Source: Erwinia sp. S63
GTDB taxonomy: Bacteria; Pseudomonadota; Gammaproteobacteria; Enterobacterales; Enterobacteriaceae
Direction: 5' to 3'
DNA length: 64,000 bases
Assembly (NCBI RefSeq): GCF_016625195.1
Contig: NZ_JACVUP010000006.1
Location: forward strand, 124,001-188,000
The position numbers and the translations under genes are program-made. Below, piece by piece: positions 53,695 through 62,767 of this stretch (the first letter of the stretch is position 1; each line of letters opens with the position of its first letter). Under the pieces are notes generated by a model that had not been told where the DNA came from, made no database searches, and saw nothing but the letters and a program-made list of their open reading frames with translations.

Positions 53695-55653
53695 CTATTT
53701 CCCTCGCAAAGCCGTGACATCCACCTGCCAGATATTCAGTTTGTTATACAGCGCGGTACGTGAAATCCCCAGCAGCTGTGCCGACTGGCGCAGGTTGCCT
53801 TTTTGCTCGCTCACCACCTGCAATACATGCTGGCGCTCATTCTCCTGCAAGGAAGTCAGGACACCTGCCTCCGTTAACGGTTCACGCTGCGTCATCTCTT
53901 CCGGCAAATCCGCCTTGCCAATCTCCAGCCCTTCGCACAGGTTCACCATGCGTTCGACCAGGTTCTCCAGTTCACGTACGTTGCCCGGCCAGTGCCACGC
54001 CTGCAAGCAGTGCATGGCTTCAGACGACACCTGCGGCGCGATGCGTTTCAAACGGGTACAGAGCGCCTGAATAAACGTATTCACCAGCCCTGGAATATCC
54101 TCCTGTCGCTCACGCAGCGGCGGAATGGCTAATGAAATCACGTTAAGGCGGTAATACAGGTCGCGACGAAAAGCGCCTTTCTCTACGGCATCCAGCAGAT
54201 TGCAGTGGGTGGCGGCGATGATGCGCACATTGACCTTCAGCGGATGTGCTGCGCCGATGCGCACCACTTCACTCTCCTGTAAAACGCGCAGCAAACTGGT
54301 TTGTGCCTCCAGCGGCATTTCGCCAATTTCATCCAGAAACAGCGTGCCGCCATCCGCCAGCTCGAATTTTCCCGCGGAGCCGCCGCGTCGGGAACCGGTA
54401 AACGCGCCATCGACATAACCAAACAGCTCGCTTTGCACCAGGTCACGCGGCAGGGCGCCGCAGTTGAGGGCGATAAAGGGCTCCTGATGTCGCGGGCTGG
54501 CGTTATGGATCGCCTGAGCAAACAGCTCTTTGCCGGTGCCGCTCTCACCACTTAACAGCACGGTGCTGTCCGTGCGGCTGCTGGCGCGTGCCTTCTGGAT
54601 CGCCTGCTGCACACGAGGAGCGTGGCCGCGGATCATCTCAAAGGTATAACTGGCACTGACGCCCATCACCTGCCGCGTAATCGCCCGAATACGCTGGTTC
54701 TCACGCAGTGACAGCACGCGGCCGCCATCGGGTGCGGGCATTAATGAAATCAGGCAGGAGAGGGGTTGCACGCCATCCGGCATAAACTGCAGCTCGCGGT
54801 CATTACAGAATGGCATGGTCAGCAGCGATCCGCCCTGTGGTTGCAGTAACACATCGATCGGGCCGGCTTGGGGATCGAGGCCGCTAAAGATCTGCCGCGC
54901 ATAACGGTTTGAGGTTTTGATCCTTCCATGGCGATCGCAGACGATCACGCCTTCATTTAGGGTTTCGAGGATCGACTGTTGTTCCGCCAGCAAACTGCGC
55001 AACATCAGCTGCTGTCCTACCGCTTCTGCAGCGGCCTGCACCGTGCCCAGCGTGTGGGCATTAAAATTATCCGGCGTGGCAGTGAGCGTGAGCACGCCGA
55101 GCAGCTGGCCGCCGGCATCGCGGATCGGTGCGGCGGCGCATTGATAATGGCGCTTACGCAGATCGATCTTCCAGTTTTCTCCGCTTAACACATACACCAG
55201 CCGTTGCTCAATCAGGCAACGTGCCGTGCAGTTGGTACCCAGCACCTCTTCACTTAGGATGCTGCCGATCGGCGTCATATCTGCGCCGCAAAAATGTAGC
55301 GTGACGCCCTGTGCATCCGTGAGGTTGATATGGCCGTCCGGGTTATAGGCCAGCAGGTTTTCCATCACGTTACGCGCCACCACAATCAGCTCGGCATTGT
55401 GCGCCAGGATGGCCTTCAGCTCATCAGCCGGTGGCGAAGTGTAGATGAAGGTGTGCGGATCGATGGCGCGCTGCTGCGATCGCTGCCATGACTGCAAAAT
55501 ACTGCGCCGCATCCAGCCCGGTTGTTCCCCCCTGACAAAGCTGTGCCAGCCCTGCCACAGCAAGGTATCCCATTCGCCCGCTTCAGCCCCTTCCGGCAGA
55601 CTGAAAATCGGGTCGCTTTCATCTTTAAACGGCAAACGTTCGCTGGCGCGCAT
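53695..55653 (-). CDS. Sigma-54-dependent activator, AcoR type (GAF-AAA+-Fis)
   Basis: A 652-residue protein from ATG 55653, behind AGGAG. A GAF-like sensor (roughly 60-200) and a PAS-like segment precede the AAA+ domain with Walker [11 protein letters not shown] and Walker [10 protein letters not shown]. The sigma-54 contact loop reads GAFTGS rather than the usual GAFTGA. A Fis-type HTH ([19 protein letters not shown]) closes the protein. The divergent operon at 55851 has a perfect sigma-54 promoter with upstream repeats, so it is the evident target. In-frame starts further upstream would overlap those sites. Confidence 0.9.
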   Translation of the reverse strand: MRASERLPFKDESDPIFSLPEGAEAGEWDTLLWQGWHSFVRGEQPGWMRRSILQSWQRSQQRAIDPHTFIYTSPPADELKAILAHNAELIVVARNVMENLLAYNPDGHINLTDAQGVTLHFCGADMTPIGSILSEEVLGTNCTARCLIEQRLVYVLSGENWKIDLRKRHYQCAAAPIRDAGGQLLGVLTLTATPDNFNAHTLGTVQAAAEAVGQQLMLRSLLAEQQSILETLNEGVIVCDRHGRIKTSNRYARQIFSGLDPQAGPIDVLLQPQGGSLLTMPFCNDRELQFMPDGVQPLSCLISLMPAPDGGRVLSLRENQRIRAITRQVMGVSASYTFEMIRGHAPRVQQAIQKARASSRTDSTVLLSGESGTGKELFAQAIHNASPRHQEPFIALNCGALPRDLVQSELFGYVDGAFTGSRRGGSAGKFELADGGTLFLDEIGEMPLEAQTSLLRVLQESEVVRIGAAHPLKVNVRIIAATHCNLLDAVEKGAFRRDLYYRLNVISLAIPPLRERQEDIPGLVNTFIQALCTRLKRIAPQVSSEAMHCLQAWHWPGNVRELENLVERMVNLCEGLEIGKADLPEEMTQREPLTEAGVLTSLQENERQHVLQVVSEQKGNLRQSAQLLGISRTALYNKLNIWQVDVTALRGK

Positions 55654-55688
55654 CAGAGGCTCCTGGTCAATCTGGAATGTCCATTTTA

Positions 55689-55756
55689 TTGACATGTGAA
55701 GTTGACATGTAAAGTTTATGACCAATTCAAAGCGCAACGCTGTGTGATGCCTCACA
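55689..55756. promoter_or_regulatory. Candidate upstream activator sites for the sigma-54 regulator
   Basis: TTGACATGTGAAG (55689-55701) and TTGACATGTAAAG (55702-55714) are adjacent 13-bp direct repeats differing at one base. A dyad TGTGA-TGCC-TCACA spans 55743-55756. Both lie upstream of the -24/-12 promoter, where enhancer-binding proteins normally bind. Confidence 0.6.
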
Positions 55757-55774
55757 TAAATCGCCCCTTTTTAG

Positions 55775-55791
55775 TTGGCATCTGGATTGCA
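55775..55791 (+). promoter_or_regulatory. Sigma-54 (-24/-12) promoter of the inositol-type operon
   Basis: TTGGCATC-TGGA-TTGCA carries the invariant GG (55777-55778) and GC (55789-55790) exactly ten bases apart. It fits TGGCAYR-N4-TTGCW. Transcription would start near 55802, 49 bases before the first ATG. Confidence 0.85.
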
Positions 55792-55850
55792 ATGAAATGC
55801 CTATCTCACCTGTCCCGAACGGACATATCCAAAACAGTAAGGAATGATTT

Positions 55851-56870
55851 ATGACATTTCATCTTCAACCGGTGCGTGTTGGTCTGATTGGCGCAGGGCG
55901 AATGGGCAGCTTCCACGCCGAAAATCTGGCGTATCGCGTACCCGGCGCCACGCTGGCGGCGGTGGCCGATCCGCAGCCCGGTGCCGCTGAGAAACTTGCC
56001 AGCAAGCTGGGGGTGGCGAAAGCCTACAGCGATTTGCATGCGCTGCTGCTCGATCCAGAGATTGATGCGATTGCCATTGCGGCGCCCGCTCGCACCCATG
56101 CCGAGTGGGTGATTGCCGCTGCGAATGCCGGTAAACACGTATTTTGTGAGAAGCCGATGGCTGTCACGCTGGAGGAAGCTGACCGGGCGATTGCTGCCGC
56201 TAAAAGCGCAGGCGTAGTGTTGCAGGTGGGCTTTAATCGCCGTTTCGATGCGGGTTTTGCCGCGGCGATTGCGGCAGTGAAGGCGGGCGAGAACGGTATT
56301 ACGCAGTTGAGTCGTTCTGTGACGCGCGATCCGGCGCTGCACGATCCGTCGCGCATCCCGCAGTGGACCATTTATCTCGAAACGCTGATCCATGATTTCG
56401 ACACCCTGCTGCATTTCAACCACGGGGCGAAGCCGGTGGAAGTGTATGCCATCGCCGACGCGCTGGTGCGCCCGGACTTCAAAGATAAAGGCTTGCTGGA
56501 TACCTCAGTGGTGACCATTCGTTTTGATAACGGGGCGATTGCCATCGCGGAAGCCAACTTCCAGGCGGTGTACGGCTATGACGTGCGCGGCGAAGTGTTT
56601 GGCAGCAAAGGGATGCTGCAGGCGGGCCATATTACCTCTTCTAACTGTGTGCGCTACAGCGCCAGCGGCATCAGCATGGAGACCTCGCGCATGGATTCGG
56701 ATCTGCTGCGCGAAGCCTATGTGGCGGAGATGATCGAATTTGCCCGCTGTATCCGCACCGGTGAAACACCGCGTGCCACCGGCGAAGACGCGCGCAATGC
56801 GCTAGAGATTGCGCTGGCCTGTATTGAATCGGTCACCCACAACCTGCCTGTCAAAGTAGGAGCGCGCTAA
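55851..56870 (+). CDS. Gfo/Idh/MocA oxidoreductase, inositol 2-dehydrogenase-like
   Basis: A 339-residue NAD-dependent enzyme. RVGLIGAGRMGSFHAENLAY is the Rossmann fold entry and FCEKPMAVTLEEAD holds the catalytic Lys. The second domain has ETLIHDFDTLLHF with the His-Asp pair typical of myo-inositol 2-dehydrogenases (IolG). It would oxidise myo- or scyllo-inositol or a related polyol to the keto form. AAGGA precedes the ATG. It starts a sigma-54 operon with an isomerase-like gene (1-base overlap) and a binding protein. Confidence 0.83.
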   Translation: MTFHLQPVRVGLIGAGRMGSFHAENLAYRVPGATLAAVADPQPGAAEKLASKLGVAKAYSDLHALLLDPEIDAIAIAAPARTHAEWVIAAANAGKHVFCEKPMAVTLEEADRAIAAAKSAGVVLQVGFNRRFDAGFAAAIAAVKAGENGITQLSRSVTRDPALHDPSRIPQWTIYLETLIHDFDTLLHFNHGAKPVEVYAIADALVRPDFKDKGLLDTSVVTIRFDNGAIAIAEANFQAVYGYDVRGEVFGSKGMLQAGHITSSNCVRYSASGISMETSRMDSDLLREAYVAEMIEFARCIRTGETPRATGEDARNALEIALACIESVTHNLPVKVGAR

Positions 56871-57649
56871 TGGCTGCTTATCAACTCTCGGTATGTGCCG
56901 AAATGGTGTTCCTCGATCTGCCATTTGTTGAGCGTGTGAAACGCATTCACGCGCTGGGGTTTGGCGTTGAAATCTGGGGATGGGCCAATAAAGACATTGA
57001 TGCGCTGGTCGCAACCGGTGCGCGATTCACCTCCATGACCGGCTACCTCACCGGCAATCTCACCGATGATGACGAGATTCAGCAATTGCTGCAGAGCGCT
57101 GAAGCCTCGCTGGCGGTGGCTGAACGGCTTAACTGCCCAGGGCTAAATCTGCACGGCACCGGGCTGGATGACAAAGGCTTGCCGGTTAAACCCGTGGAAG
57201 TGGTGACCGGTGCGATGTGGCTGAAAGCGGTCGATACCTTGCGCAAAGTGGCGCAACTGGGCGAGCGCGCCGGGCGCGTGTTCACCCTCGAAAACCTCAA
57301 CCTGCCGGTCGATCATCCCGGAACCCCGTTTGCGCTGGCTGCCGATACCCTGGCGCTGGTGGAAGCGGTCAACAGCCCGGCGCTGAAGATGAATCTCGAC
57401 CTTTATCACGCGCAGATCGGCGAGGGCAATTTGATTGAGCTGATTCGCCGCAGCGGTTCCTCTATCGGCGAAGTTCAGGTGGCGGATGTACCGGGTCGCC
57501 AGCAGCCAGGCACTGGCGAAATCAACTATCGCGCCATCGCGCGTGCACTGCAGGAAGTGGGTTACAGCGGCACGGTGGCGATGGAGGGCTGGGCCAGCGG
57601 TGACAGCACCGCTGCGCTAGAGCAGTTCCGCGATCACTTCACGATTTAA
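56870..57649 (+). CDS. Hydroxypyruvate-isomerase-like TIM-barrel protein
   Basis: A 259-residue TIM-barrel of the xylose-isomerase/Hyi group. Motifs include SVCAEMVFLDLPFVERV at the start, FTLENLN with the metal Glu, MNLDLYHAQI and a final VAMEGWASGD. The ATG shares one base with the oxidoreductase stop (TAATG). Hyi proteins interconvert hydroxypyruvate and tartronate semialdehyde, but many relatives act on keto-inositols or sugar acids, which fits this operon better (inference). Confidence 0.8.
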   Translation: MAAYQLSVCAEMVFLDLPFVERVKRIHALGFGVEIWGWANKDIDALVATGARFTSMTGYLTGNLTDDDEIQQLLQSAEASLAVAERLNCPGLNLHGTGLDDKGLPVKPVEVVTGAMWLKAVDTLRKVAQLGERAGRVFTLENLNLPVDHPGTPFALAADTLALVEAVNSPALKMNLDLYHAQIGEGNLIELIRRSGSSIGEVQVADVPGRQQPGTGEINYRAIARALQEVGYSGTVAMEGWASGDSTAALEQFRDHFTI

Positions 57650-57722
57650 GCGTTTTACCGCCGGGTATTTGCCTGTTGCCCGGCGTCATAACAATAAAAC
57701 CTCAACCTACAGGAATCACCTC

Positions 57723-58637
57723 ATGAACATCCGAAACATCGTGCTTTGTCTGTGCTCGCTGCTGCTGAGTTTGAGCGTCAGTGCGAAAACCTTCACCGTC
57801 GGCGTCGCGCTGGCCAACTTCGATCTCAACTTTGTCTCAATTCTGCGCACGCAGATGCAGGCAGAGCTAAAGGCTAATCAGCTTAACGGCCAGTTTGTGG
57901 ATGCCAAAGGGGATGTGGCACTGCAAGTGCAGCAGGTTGATGATTTTATCAACCAGGGCGTGGACGCCATCATCCTTAATCCCGTTGATACACAGGGCGT
58001 GTTGCCGATGATTACCGCCGCGAAAAACGCCAATATTCCGCTGATTTTCGTTAATCGTAAGCCAGAAGTAAAACTGCCGGGCGATATGGCTTATGTGGGT
58101 TCTGACTCTGCATTGGGCGGTGAAATGCAGATGGAAGCGTTAGCGAAGAAGATGAATTACAAAGGCAATGTAGCGATTCTGATGGGCGCATTGTCCAATG
58201 AAGAAGCGCGTGAGCGCACCCGTGCGGTCGAAGCGGTGATCGCCAAGTATAAAGACATGAAAGTGATTGAGAAGCAGACCGCCAAGTGGCAGCGCAATGA
58301 AGCTGTGGATGTGGTGTCGAGCTGGCTGCTGAATCAGCGCCCGATCGATGCGATTGCCGCTAATAATGATGAAATGGCGATTGGTGCCATCATGGCGCTC
58401 AGTCAGGCGAAAAATGAAAAGATTCTGGTCGCGGGAATCGATGGCACGCCTGATGGACAGCAGTTTGTCAAAAACGGCAAGATGACACTGACCATTTTCC
58501 AGGACGCCAAAGGTCAGGCAACCGGCGCGGTGCAGGTGACGAAAGCGCTGCTGGATAAACAGAAAGTGCAGGAGTACAACTGGGTGCCGTATCAGACCAT
58601 CACTCCGGAAAACTACGCGCAGTTTGCTGCGAAGTAA
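57723..58637 (+). CDS. Sugar/inositol ABC-type periplasmic binding protein (RbsB-like), orphan
   Basis: A 304-residue periplasmic binding protein from ATG 57723 (AGGAA upstream). Signal peptide MNIRNIVLCLCSLLLSLS, cut after SAK region. The ribose-type fold shows FTVGVALANFDLNFV, IILNPVDTQGVLP and AANNDEMAIGAIMA. Inositol and ribose binding proteins share these. It is the last gene of the operon; no permease or ATPase follows, so it either borrows another transporter or reports to a chemoreceptor. A chemoreceptor gene starts 208 bases downstream. Confidence 0.85.
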   Translation: MNIRNIVLCLCSLLLSLSVSAKTFTVGVALANFDLNFVSILRTQMQAELKANQLNGQFVDAKGDVALQVQQVDDFINQGVDAIILNPVDTQGVLPMITAAKNANIPLIFVNRKPEVKLPGDMAYVGSDSALGGEMQMEALAKKMNYKGNVAILMGALSNEEARERTRAVEAVIAKYKDMKVIEKQTAKWQRNEAVDVVSSWLLNQRPIDAIAANNDEMAIGAIMALSQAKNEKILVAGIDGTPDGQQFVKNGKMTLTIFQDAKGQATGAVQVTKALLDKQKVQEYNWVPYQTITPENYAQFAAK

Positions 58638-58744
58638 GTTGAGCGTCACGGCACAGGCGCACGACGTTGCGCCTTTGCCGCCCGGGAAATCATTGCATTC
58701 AAGTGAACCTGCTCACATCCTTCCCTTTCAATTATTCACGGTCC

Positions 58745-58771
58745 TAAACTTTCCAGTTAACACGCCGATAA
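58745..58771 (+). promoter_or_regulatory. Sigma-28 (FliA) promoter of the chemoreceptor gene
   Basis: TAAACTTT-N11-GCCGATAA matches the flagellar consensus TAAAGTTT-N11-GCCGATAA at 15 of 16 positions with exact spacing. It lies about 75 bases before ATG 58846. Confidence 0.9.
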
Positions 58772-58845
58772 TTTCTCCACTCAGTCTGAGCGTTTAGCCC
58801 TTGAGTTTTGGGCATCTTAATCAACCTCTGGTGTGGAATACTGCC

Positions 58846-60297
58846 ATGATCGCAACGCCCTTGTCAGGCCCGGACGCCGCGCCGGTGGAGATGGTTTCGC
58901 TGCGACGTATTGCACAGCGCGCAGATAGCCTTGCGGTCATCCTTAACTGGGGATTGTGGCCGATTGCGCTCAGCGTAGGGTGGATGAATGATTGCTTAAC
59001 CGTAGCGCTGATTGCTGGCCTGGCGCTGGCACTGCTGTCGACCTTCTTTGGCACCGTTCTGCGCGGCACGCTGACTTCAAGGCTGGTGCTTTCAGCCCTG
59101 TTGATCGGCTGGGCAGGTTTACTGATTCAACTCGGCGGTGGTGAAACCGAATATCACTTCTCAGTATTTGTGTTGATGTCGGTACTGCTGGCGTGGCGCG
59201 ACATCCGTCCGCTGTTGATGGGCGCGGCAGCAGCGGCCACGCATCACATTCTGTTTAATTATCTGCAGGAAAACGACCTGTTTGGCGTGGTGGTGTTCCA
59301 TCATCCGGGCTGGGATATGGTGCTGTTCCATGCCCTGTTTGTGGTGGCGCAGACCGCCATCTTGCTGGTGATTGCGCGTCAGATGGCCGCCGATGCATGT
59401 TCCGCGAGTGAAGTGGCGGAGCTGGCATCACAGATCAACCAGCAGGCCGGATATCTGACGCTGAGCGCGGATGCCCAGCAGAGTGAAACTCCGTTCGCAC
59501 GCACTTTTAGCACTACGTTAGGCACTATGCATGGCACGCTCCATCAGGTGAGCATTGGCGTGAGTGCCTTGCTGACGGAGTCTGAGAGTATTTTGCAACG
59601 CAACGCAGCCCTTTCAACCCGCACCGATGAACAGGCACAGGCGCTGGAAGTGGCGGCCAGCGCGATGACGGAAATCAGTATCGCCGCCAGCTTAACGCGT
59701 GACAAAGCGCAGAGCGCAAGCGCGTTAGCGCGGGATACGCGCGCGGTGGCGACGCGCGGAGAGGAAAATATTCAGTCGGCGATGGGCTCAATGGCGAAAA
59801 TCAGCGAAGAGTCACAGCGGGTGAAAGTGATTTTAGAATTGATCGACGGCATCGCTTTCCAGACCAATATTCTTTCTCTGAATGCCTCAGTAGAAGCGGC
59901 GCGCGCCGGAAGTCAGGGACGCGGTTTTGCCGTGGTGGCTAGCGAAGTGCGCAACCTGGCGATGCGCAGCGAGAATGCTGCCCGCGAAATTCGCCAACTG
60001 ATGGATACCAGCAGCCAGAGCACCGAACATGGCAGGGTGCAGATTGAGCATGCAGCGCAGACCATGTGCGCGATTCACAGCAGCATCAGCGGATTGTCAC
60101 AGCTGGTTACCGAGCTGTCTGAGATGAGTGAGCAGCAGAATTTAAGCATCGAGCAGATTCAGCAGAGTATCAATAGCATCGATCACAGCGTGCATCACAA
60201 CGTTCAGCACGTGGCCGAAACCTTGCAGGTGGCGCATCAGCAGCAACAGCAGGCCAACCAATTGCAGCAGGCGATTGCGTTATTCAGGCTGGAGTGA
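58846..60297 (+). CDS. Methyl-accepting chemotaxis protein with multi-helix membrane sensor
   Basis: A 483-residue chemoreceptor from ATG 58846; TTG 58801 is in frame but lies in the leader. The N-terminal ~190 residues form about six hydrophobic segments with [13 protein letters not shown] and [15 protein letters not shown], a His-rich membrane sensor rather than a periplasmic loop. The signalling hairpin tip [23 protein letters not shown] (in parts) contacts CheA/CheW. No C-terminal CheR-tethering pentapeptide is seen (ends FRLE). Controlled by a near-perfect sigma-28 promoter. Ligand unknown. Confidence 0.9.
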   Translation: MIATPLSGPDAAPVEMVSLRRIAQRADSLAVILNWGLWPIALSVGWMNDCLTVALIAGLALALLSTFFGTVLRGTLTSRLVLSALLIGWAGLLIQLGGGETEYHFSVFVLMSVLLAWRDIRPLLMGAAAAATHHILFNYLQENDLFGVVVFHHPGWDMVLFHALFVVAQTAILLVIARQMAADACSASEVAELASQINQQAGYLTLSADAQQSETPFARTFSTTLGTMHGTLHQVSIGVSALLTESESILQRNAALSTRTDEQAQALEVAASAMTEISIAASLTRDKAQSASALARDTRAVATRGEENIQSAMGSMAKISEESQRVKVILELIDGIAFQTNILSLNASVEAARAGSQGRGFAVVASEVRNLAMRSENAAREIRQLMDTSSQSTEHGRVQIEHAAQTMCAIHSSISGLSQLVTELSEMSEQQNLSIEQIQQSINSIDHSVHHNVQHVAETLQVAHQQQQQANQLQQAIALFRLE

Positions 60298-60336
60298 TCA
60301 CCGGTGAGACGAATAAATCACGACTTCTCTGGCTGA

Positions 60337-60365
60337 CAGGGCGCACCGAATGAAGTGCGCCCCTG
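60337..60365. terminator. Hairpin between the chemoreceptor and DUF1330 genes
   Basis: CAGGGCGCAC and GTGCGCCCCTG form a 10-bp stem with one bulge and an 8-base loop between convergent genes. Confidence 0.6.
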
Positions 60366-60373
60366 TTGGCAGA

Positions 60374-60664
60374 TTAAGCCACACCCTTGACCAGTAACAC
60401 GCGATAGTTCGCGCCTTTGACCCGATGGGCTTTCGCTTCCTGATACGCCGGGCTGTGATACCAGGCTTTTGCTGCATCAATATCCGCAAACTCCAGCACC
60501 ACTACGCCTTCCGCCTCACGGCCTTCCAGCACTTCAAGATCGCCATAAAACGCCAGCGGCGTGATCTGATGATCGCCGCGCGCTTCACCGGCTTTCTGCG
60601 CGTACGTCGCCAGTTCGTCTTTATCCAGCGTTTCGTCTTTAATCATCACCACATAAGCGGCCAT
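60374..60664 (-). CDS. DUF1330 protein
   Basis: A 96-residue dimeric alpha-beta barrel-type protein. AAYVVMIKDETLDKDELATY at the start, LEVLEGREAEGVVVLEF in the middle and AKAWYHSPAYQEAKAHR near the end follow the DUF1330 pattern. The function is unknown. Its ATG overlaps the yghU stop (TAATG), so the two are co-translated. Confidence 0.83.
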   Translation of the reverse strand: MAAYVVMIKDETLDKDELATYAQKAGEARGDHQITPLAFYGDLEVLEGREAEGVVVLEFADIDAAKAWYHSPAYQEAKAHRVKGANYRVLLVKGVA

Positions 60665-61545
60665 TACTGCTCTCCTCGCGCCTGACGTTTGTCTTCGGTG
60701 TTGGTATCGAAATCAGAGGCATCGTGGCGCTCCAGCAGTTGATCCTGTGGTTCGGCACCAAATGCTTTATTCACTTTGCGACCCCGAATCACCGCTGGAC
60801 GCTCAGCGATCTCTTTAGCCCAGCGCACCACGTTTTTGTACGACTGCACATCGAGGAACTCGCCGCCGCCATAGATGTTGTTCAGCACCAGGTTGCCGTA
60901 CCACGGCCAGGTGGCGATATCGGCGATGGTGTATTCCTCGCCGGCGAGGAAACGGTTATTGGCGAGCTGACGATCCAGCACATCCAGCTGACGCTTGGCT
61001 TCCAGCGTGAAGCGGTTAACGGCGTACTCGATTTTCTCAGGCGCGTAGAAATAGAAGTGTCCGTAGCCACCGCCAAGATAAGGCGCAGAGCCCTGCAGCC
61101 AGAACAGCCAGTTCAGGGTTTCGGTGCGGCCTGCAATATCCGCTGGGATGAAGTGACCAAATTTCTCGGCCAGGTACAGCAGAATGTTGCCTGATTCGAA
61201 CACGCGCAGCGGTGGCGTGACCGAGTGGTCGCTGAGGGCCGGGATTTTGGAGTTGGGGTTCACATCAACAAAGCCGCTGGAGAACTGATCGCCATCACCG
61301 ATGCGAATCAGCCAGGCATCGTATTCAGCCTCTTTAGCACCGACGGCCAGCAACTCTTCCAGCAGGATGGTGACCTTCTGGCCATTTGGCGTACCGAGCG
61401 AATAGAGCTGCAGCGGATGTTTGCCGACCGGCAGGGTTTTCTCATGCGTCGGCCCGGCGAACGGACGGTTGGTTTTTGCGCCGTTACCTTTGGCTTCCGG
61501 GTCCCAGGTCCAGACTTTCGCGGGCTGATACTGATTTTCCGACAT
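60664..61545 (-). CDS. yghU: YghU-type glutathione transferase / disulfide-bond oxidoreductase
   Basis: A 293-residue Nu-class GST, close to E. coli YghU (288 aa): YQPAKVWTWD, PTHEKTLPVGKHPLQLYS, NSKIPAL, WLFWLQGSAPYLGGG and LERHDASDFDTNTEDKRQ all match. Such proteins bind two glutathiones and have disulfide-reductase and peroxide-reducing activity. No catalytic Cys is required. Coupled to the DUF1330 gene. Confidence 0.92.
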   Translation of the reverse strand: MSENQYQPAKVWTWDPEAKGNGAKTNRPFAGPTHEKTLPVGKHPLQLYSLGTPNGQKVTILLEELLAVGAKEAEYDAWLIRIGDGDQFSSGFVDVNPNSKIPALSDHSVTPPLRVFESGNILLYLAEKFGHFIPADIAGRTETLNWLFWLQGSAPYLGGGYGHFYFYAPEKIEYAVNRFTLEAKRQLDVLDRQLANNRFLAGEEYTIADIATWPWYGNLVLNNIYGGGEFLDVQSYKNVVRWAKEIAERPAVIRGRKVNKAFGAEPQDQLLERHDASDFDTNTEDKRQARGEQ

Positions 61546-61647
61546 AGTGATTTCGCCTTGTTGTGATTGCGTTTTTTGCTGCTACTGAGTGTAGCAGCGA
61601 CAGATGAAGGCGATTTAACCGCGCTGGCGGTGAGATGCAAAGTGTGA

Positions 61648-62667
61648 TTATGCGAAGTTCTCTTGCGTAAACAGCATAAAGTCGACTTTGCCGGACTGGT
61701 AGGTGTCGGGCTGTTCACTCTCTTCGAGATGTTTTAGCAATAAAGTCAGCGCCAGCTGGGCATGGCGCAGGGTGTTTTGGTCGAGTGTTAGCGTCAGCAC
61801 ACGCTTCTCAAAAAGCTGGCGCGTGGTGGCATAAAGTTCATGCGTCACGTACACCACTTTGCCGCCGAGTCGATGGCGCGCCAGCGCTTCGTGGATCTGC
61901 GTATTGCCGAGGCCGGTGTTGTAGAGCCCGACGATATTTTGCGAGCCGGCCAGAGTTTTCTCCAGCAGGCGGCTAATGCGATCGCGTTCATCCTGCCCGG
62001 CAAGAATTTCCCGCAGACGCAGCTGCGGGAAACGCTCCGCCAGCACGGCTTGAAAACCTTCAATGCGCTGACGATGTGCTGAGTAATCTGCGCGGCCACT
62101 TACCAGCACCACATCGCCCGGTGCATTGATCATGCTGCCCAGCATCAATCCAGCGGTGCGTCCGGCTTTATATTGATCGATACCGACATGGCACAGGCGT
62201 GCCGCATTGGGCAGGTCCGTCACCATAGTGATCACCGGTACGCCGCGCGCCTGACACGCCGCTAAGGCATCATAAATCAGCGGATTTTCGTGAGCGAAAA
62301 CGATCAGCGCATCCATCTTTTTACTGCTGGCAGCAATGTGCGCGGCCAGCTTTTCGGGCGCATTTTCCGGGATCAAAGTGCGATGCAGGCGCAATCGACG
62401 ATAGCCCAGCTCATCAGCCAGTCGGGCAAAGTCCTGTGCCAGCTGCTGGAAGAAGAACGAGCCGTTGCCGCTGAGCAGCACTTCAATCTGCCAGCTGTGG
62501 CGATGCTCTTCCGGCAAAATACGCTTTAAACCCGCATCCCGCGCCGCCTGCAGAATTTTTTTTGTCATCGCCGGGGACACACCACCGCGATCGTTGAGTA
62601 CCCGATCAACCGTGGCCACGCCCACGCCTACTTGCTTCGCCAGCTCCGCCAGCGTCAGTGCTTTCAT
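61648..62667 (-). CDS. LacI-family transcriptional regulator
   Basis: A 339-residue LacI protein. The HTH is TLAELAKQVGVGVATVDRVLNDRGGVSP, followed by a ribose-binding-protein-like effector domain (KKMDALIVFAHENPLIYD; LVSGRADYSAHRQRIEGF). ATG 62667 is taken; ATG 62682 five codons earlier is an alternative. It is divergent from the inositol-dehydrogenase-like gene, its likely target. An AAAGCGCT-containing segment (62711-62718) in the gap has the central CG step expected in a LacI operator. Confidence 0.87.
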   Translation of the reverse strand: MKALTLAELAKQVGVGVATVDRVLNDRGGVSPAMTKKILQAARDAGLKRILPEEHRHSWQIEVLLSGNGSFFFQQLAQDFARLADELGYRRLRLHRTLIPENAPEKLAAHIAASSKKMDALIVFAHENPLIYDALAACQARGVPVITMVTDLPNAARLCHVGIDQYKAGRTAGLMLGSMINAPGDVVLVSGRADYSAHRQRIEGFQAVLAERFPQLRLREILAGQDERDRISRLLEKTLAGSQNIVGLYNTGLGNTQIHEALARHRLGGKVVYVTHELYATTRQLFEKRVLTLTLDQNTLRHAQLALTLLLKHLEESEQPDTYQSGKVDFMLFTQENFA

Positions 62668-62767
62668 CTGAGGTAATTCCATCAAAAACCGCGTACAGCT
62701 AGCCTGCCAGAAAGCGCTATTTTGACAACATCGGCTATTCCGAAGTGTGAACAAAAGGAGCGTTAAA

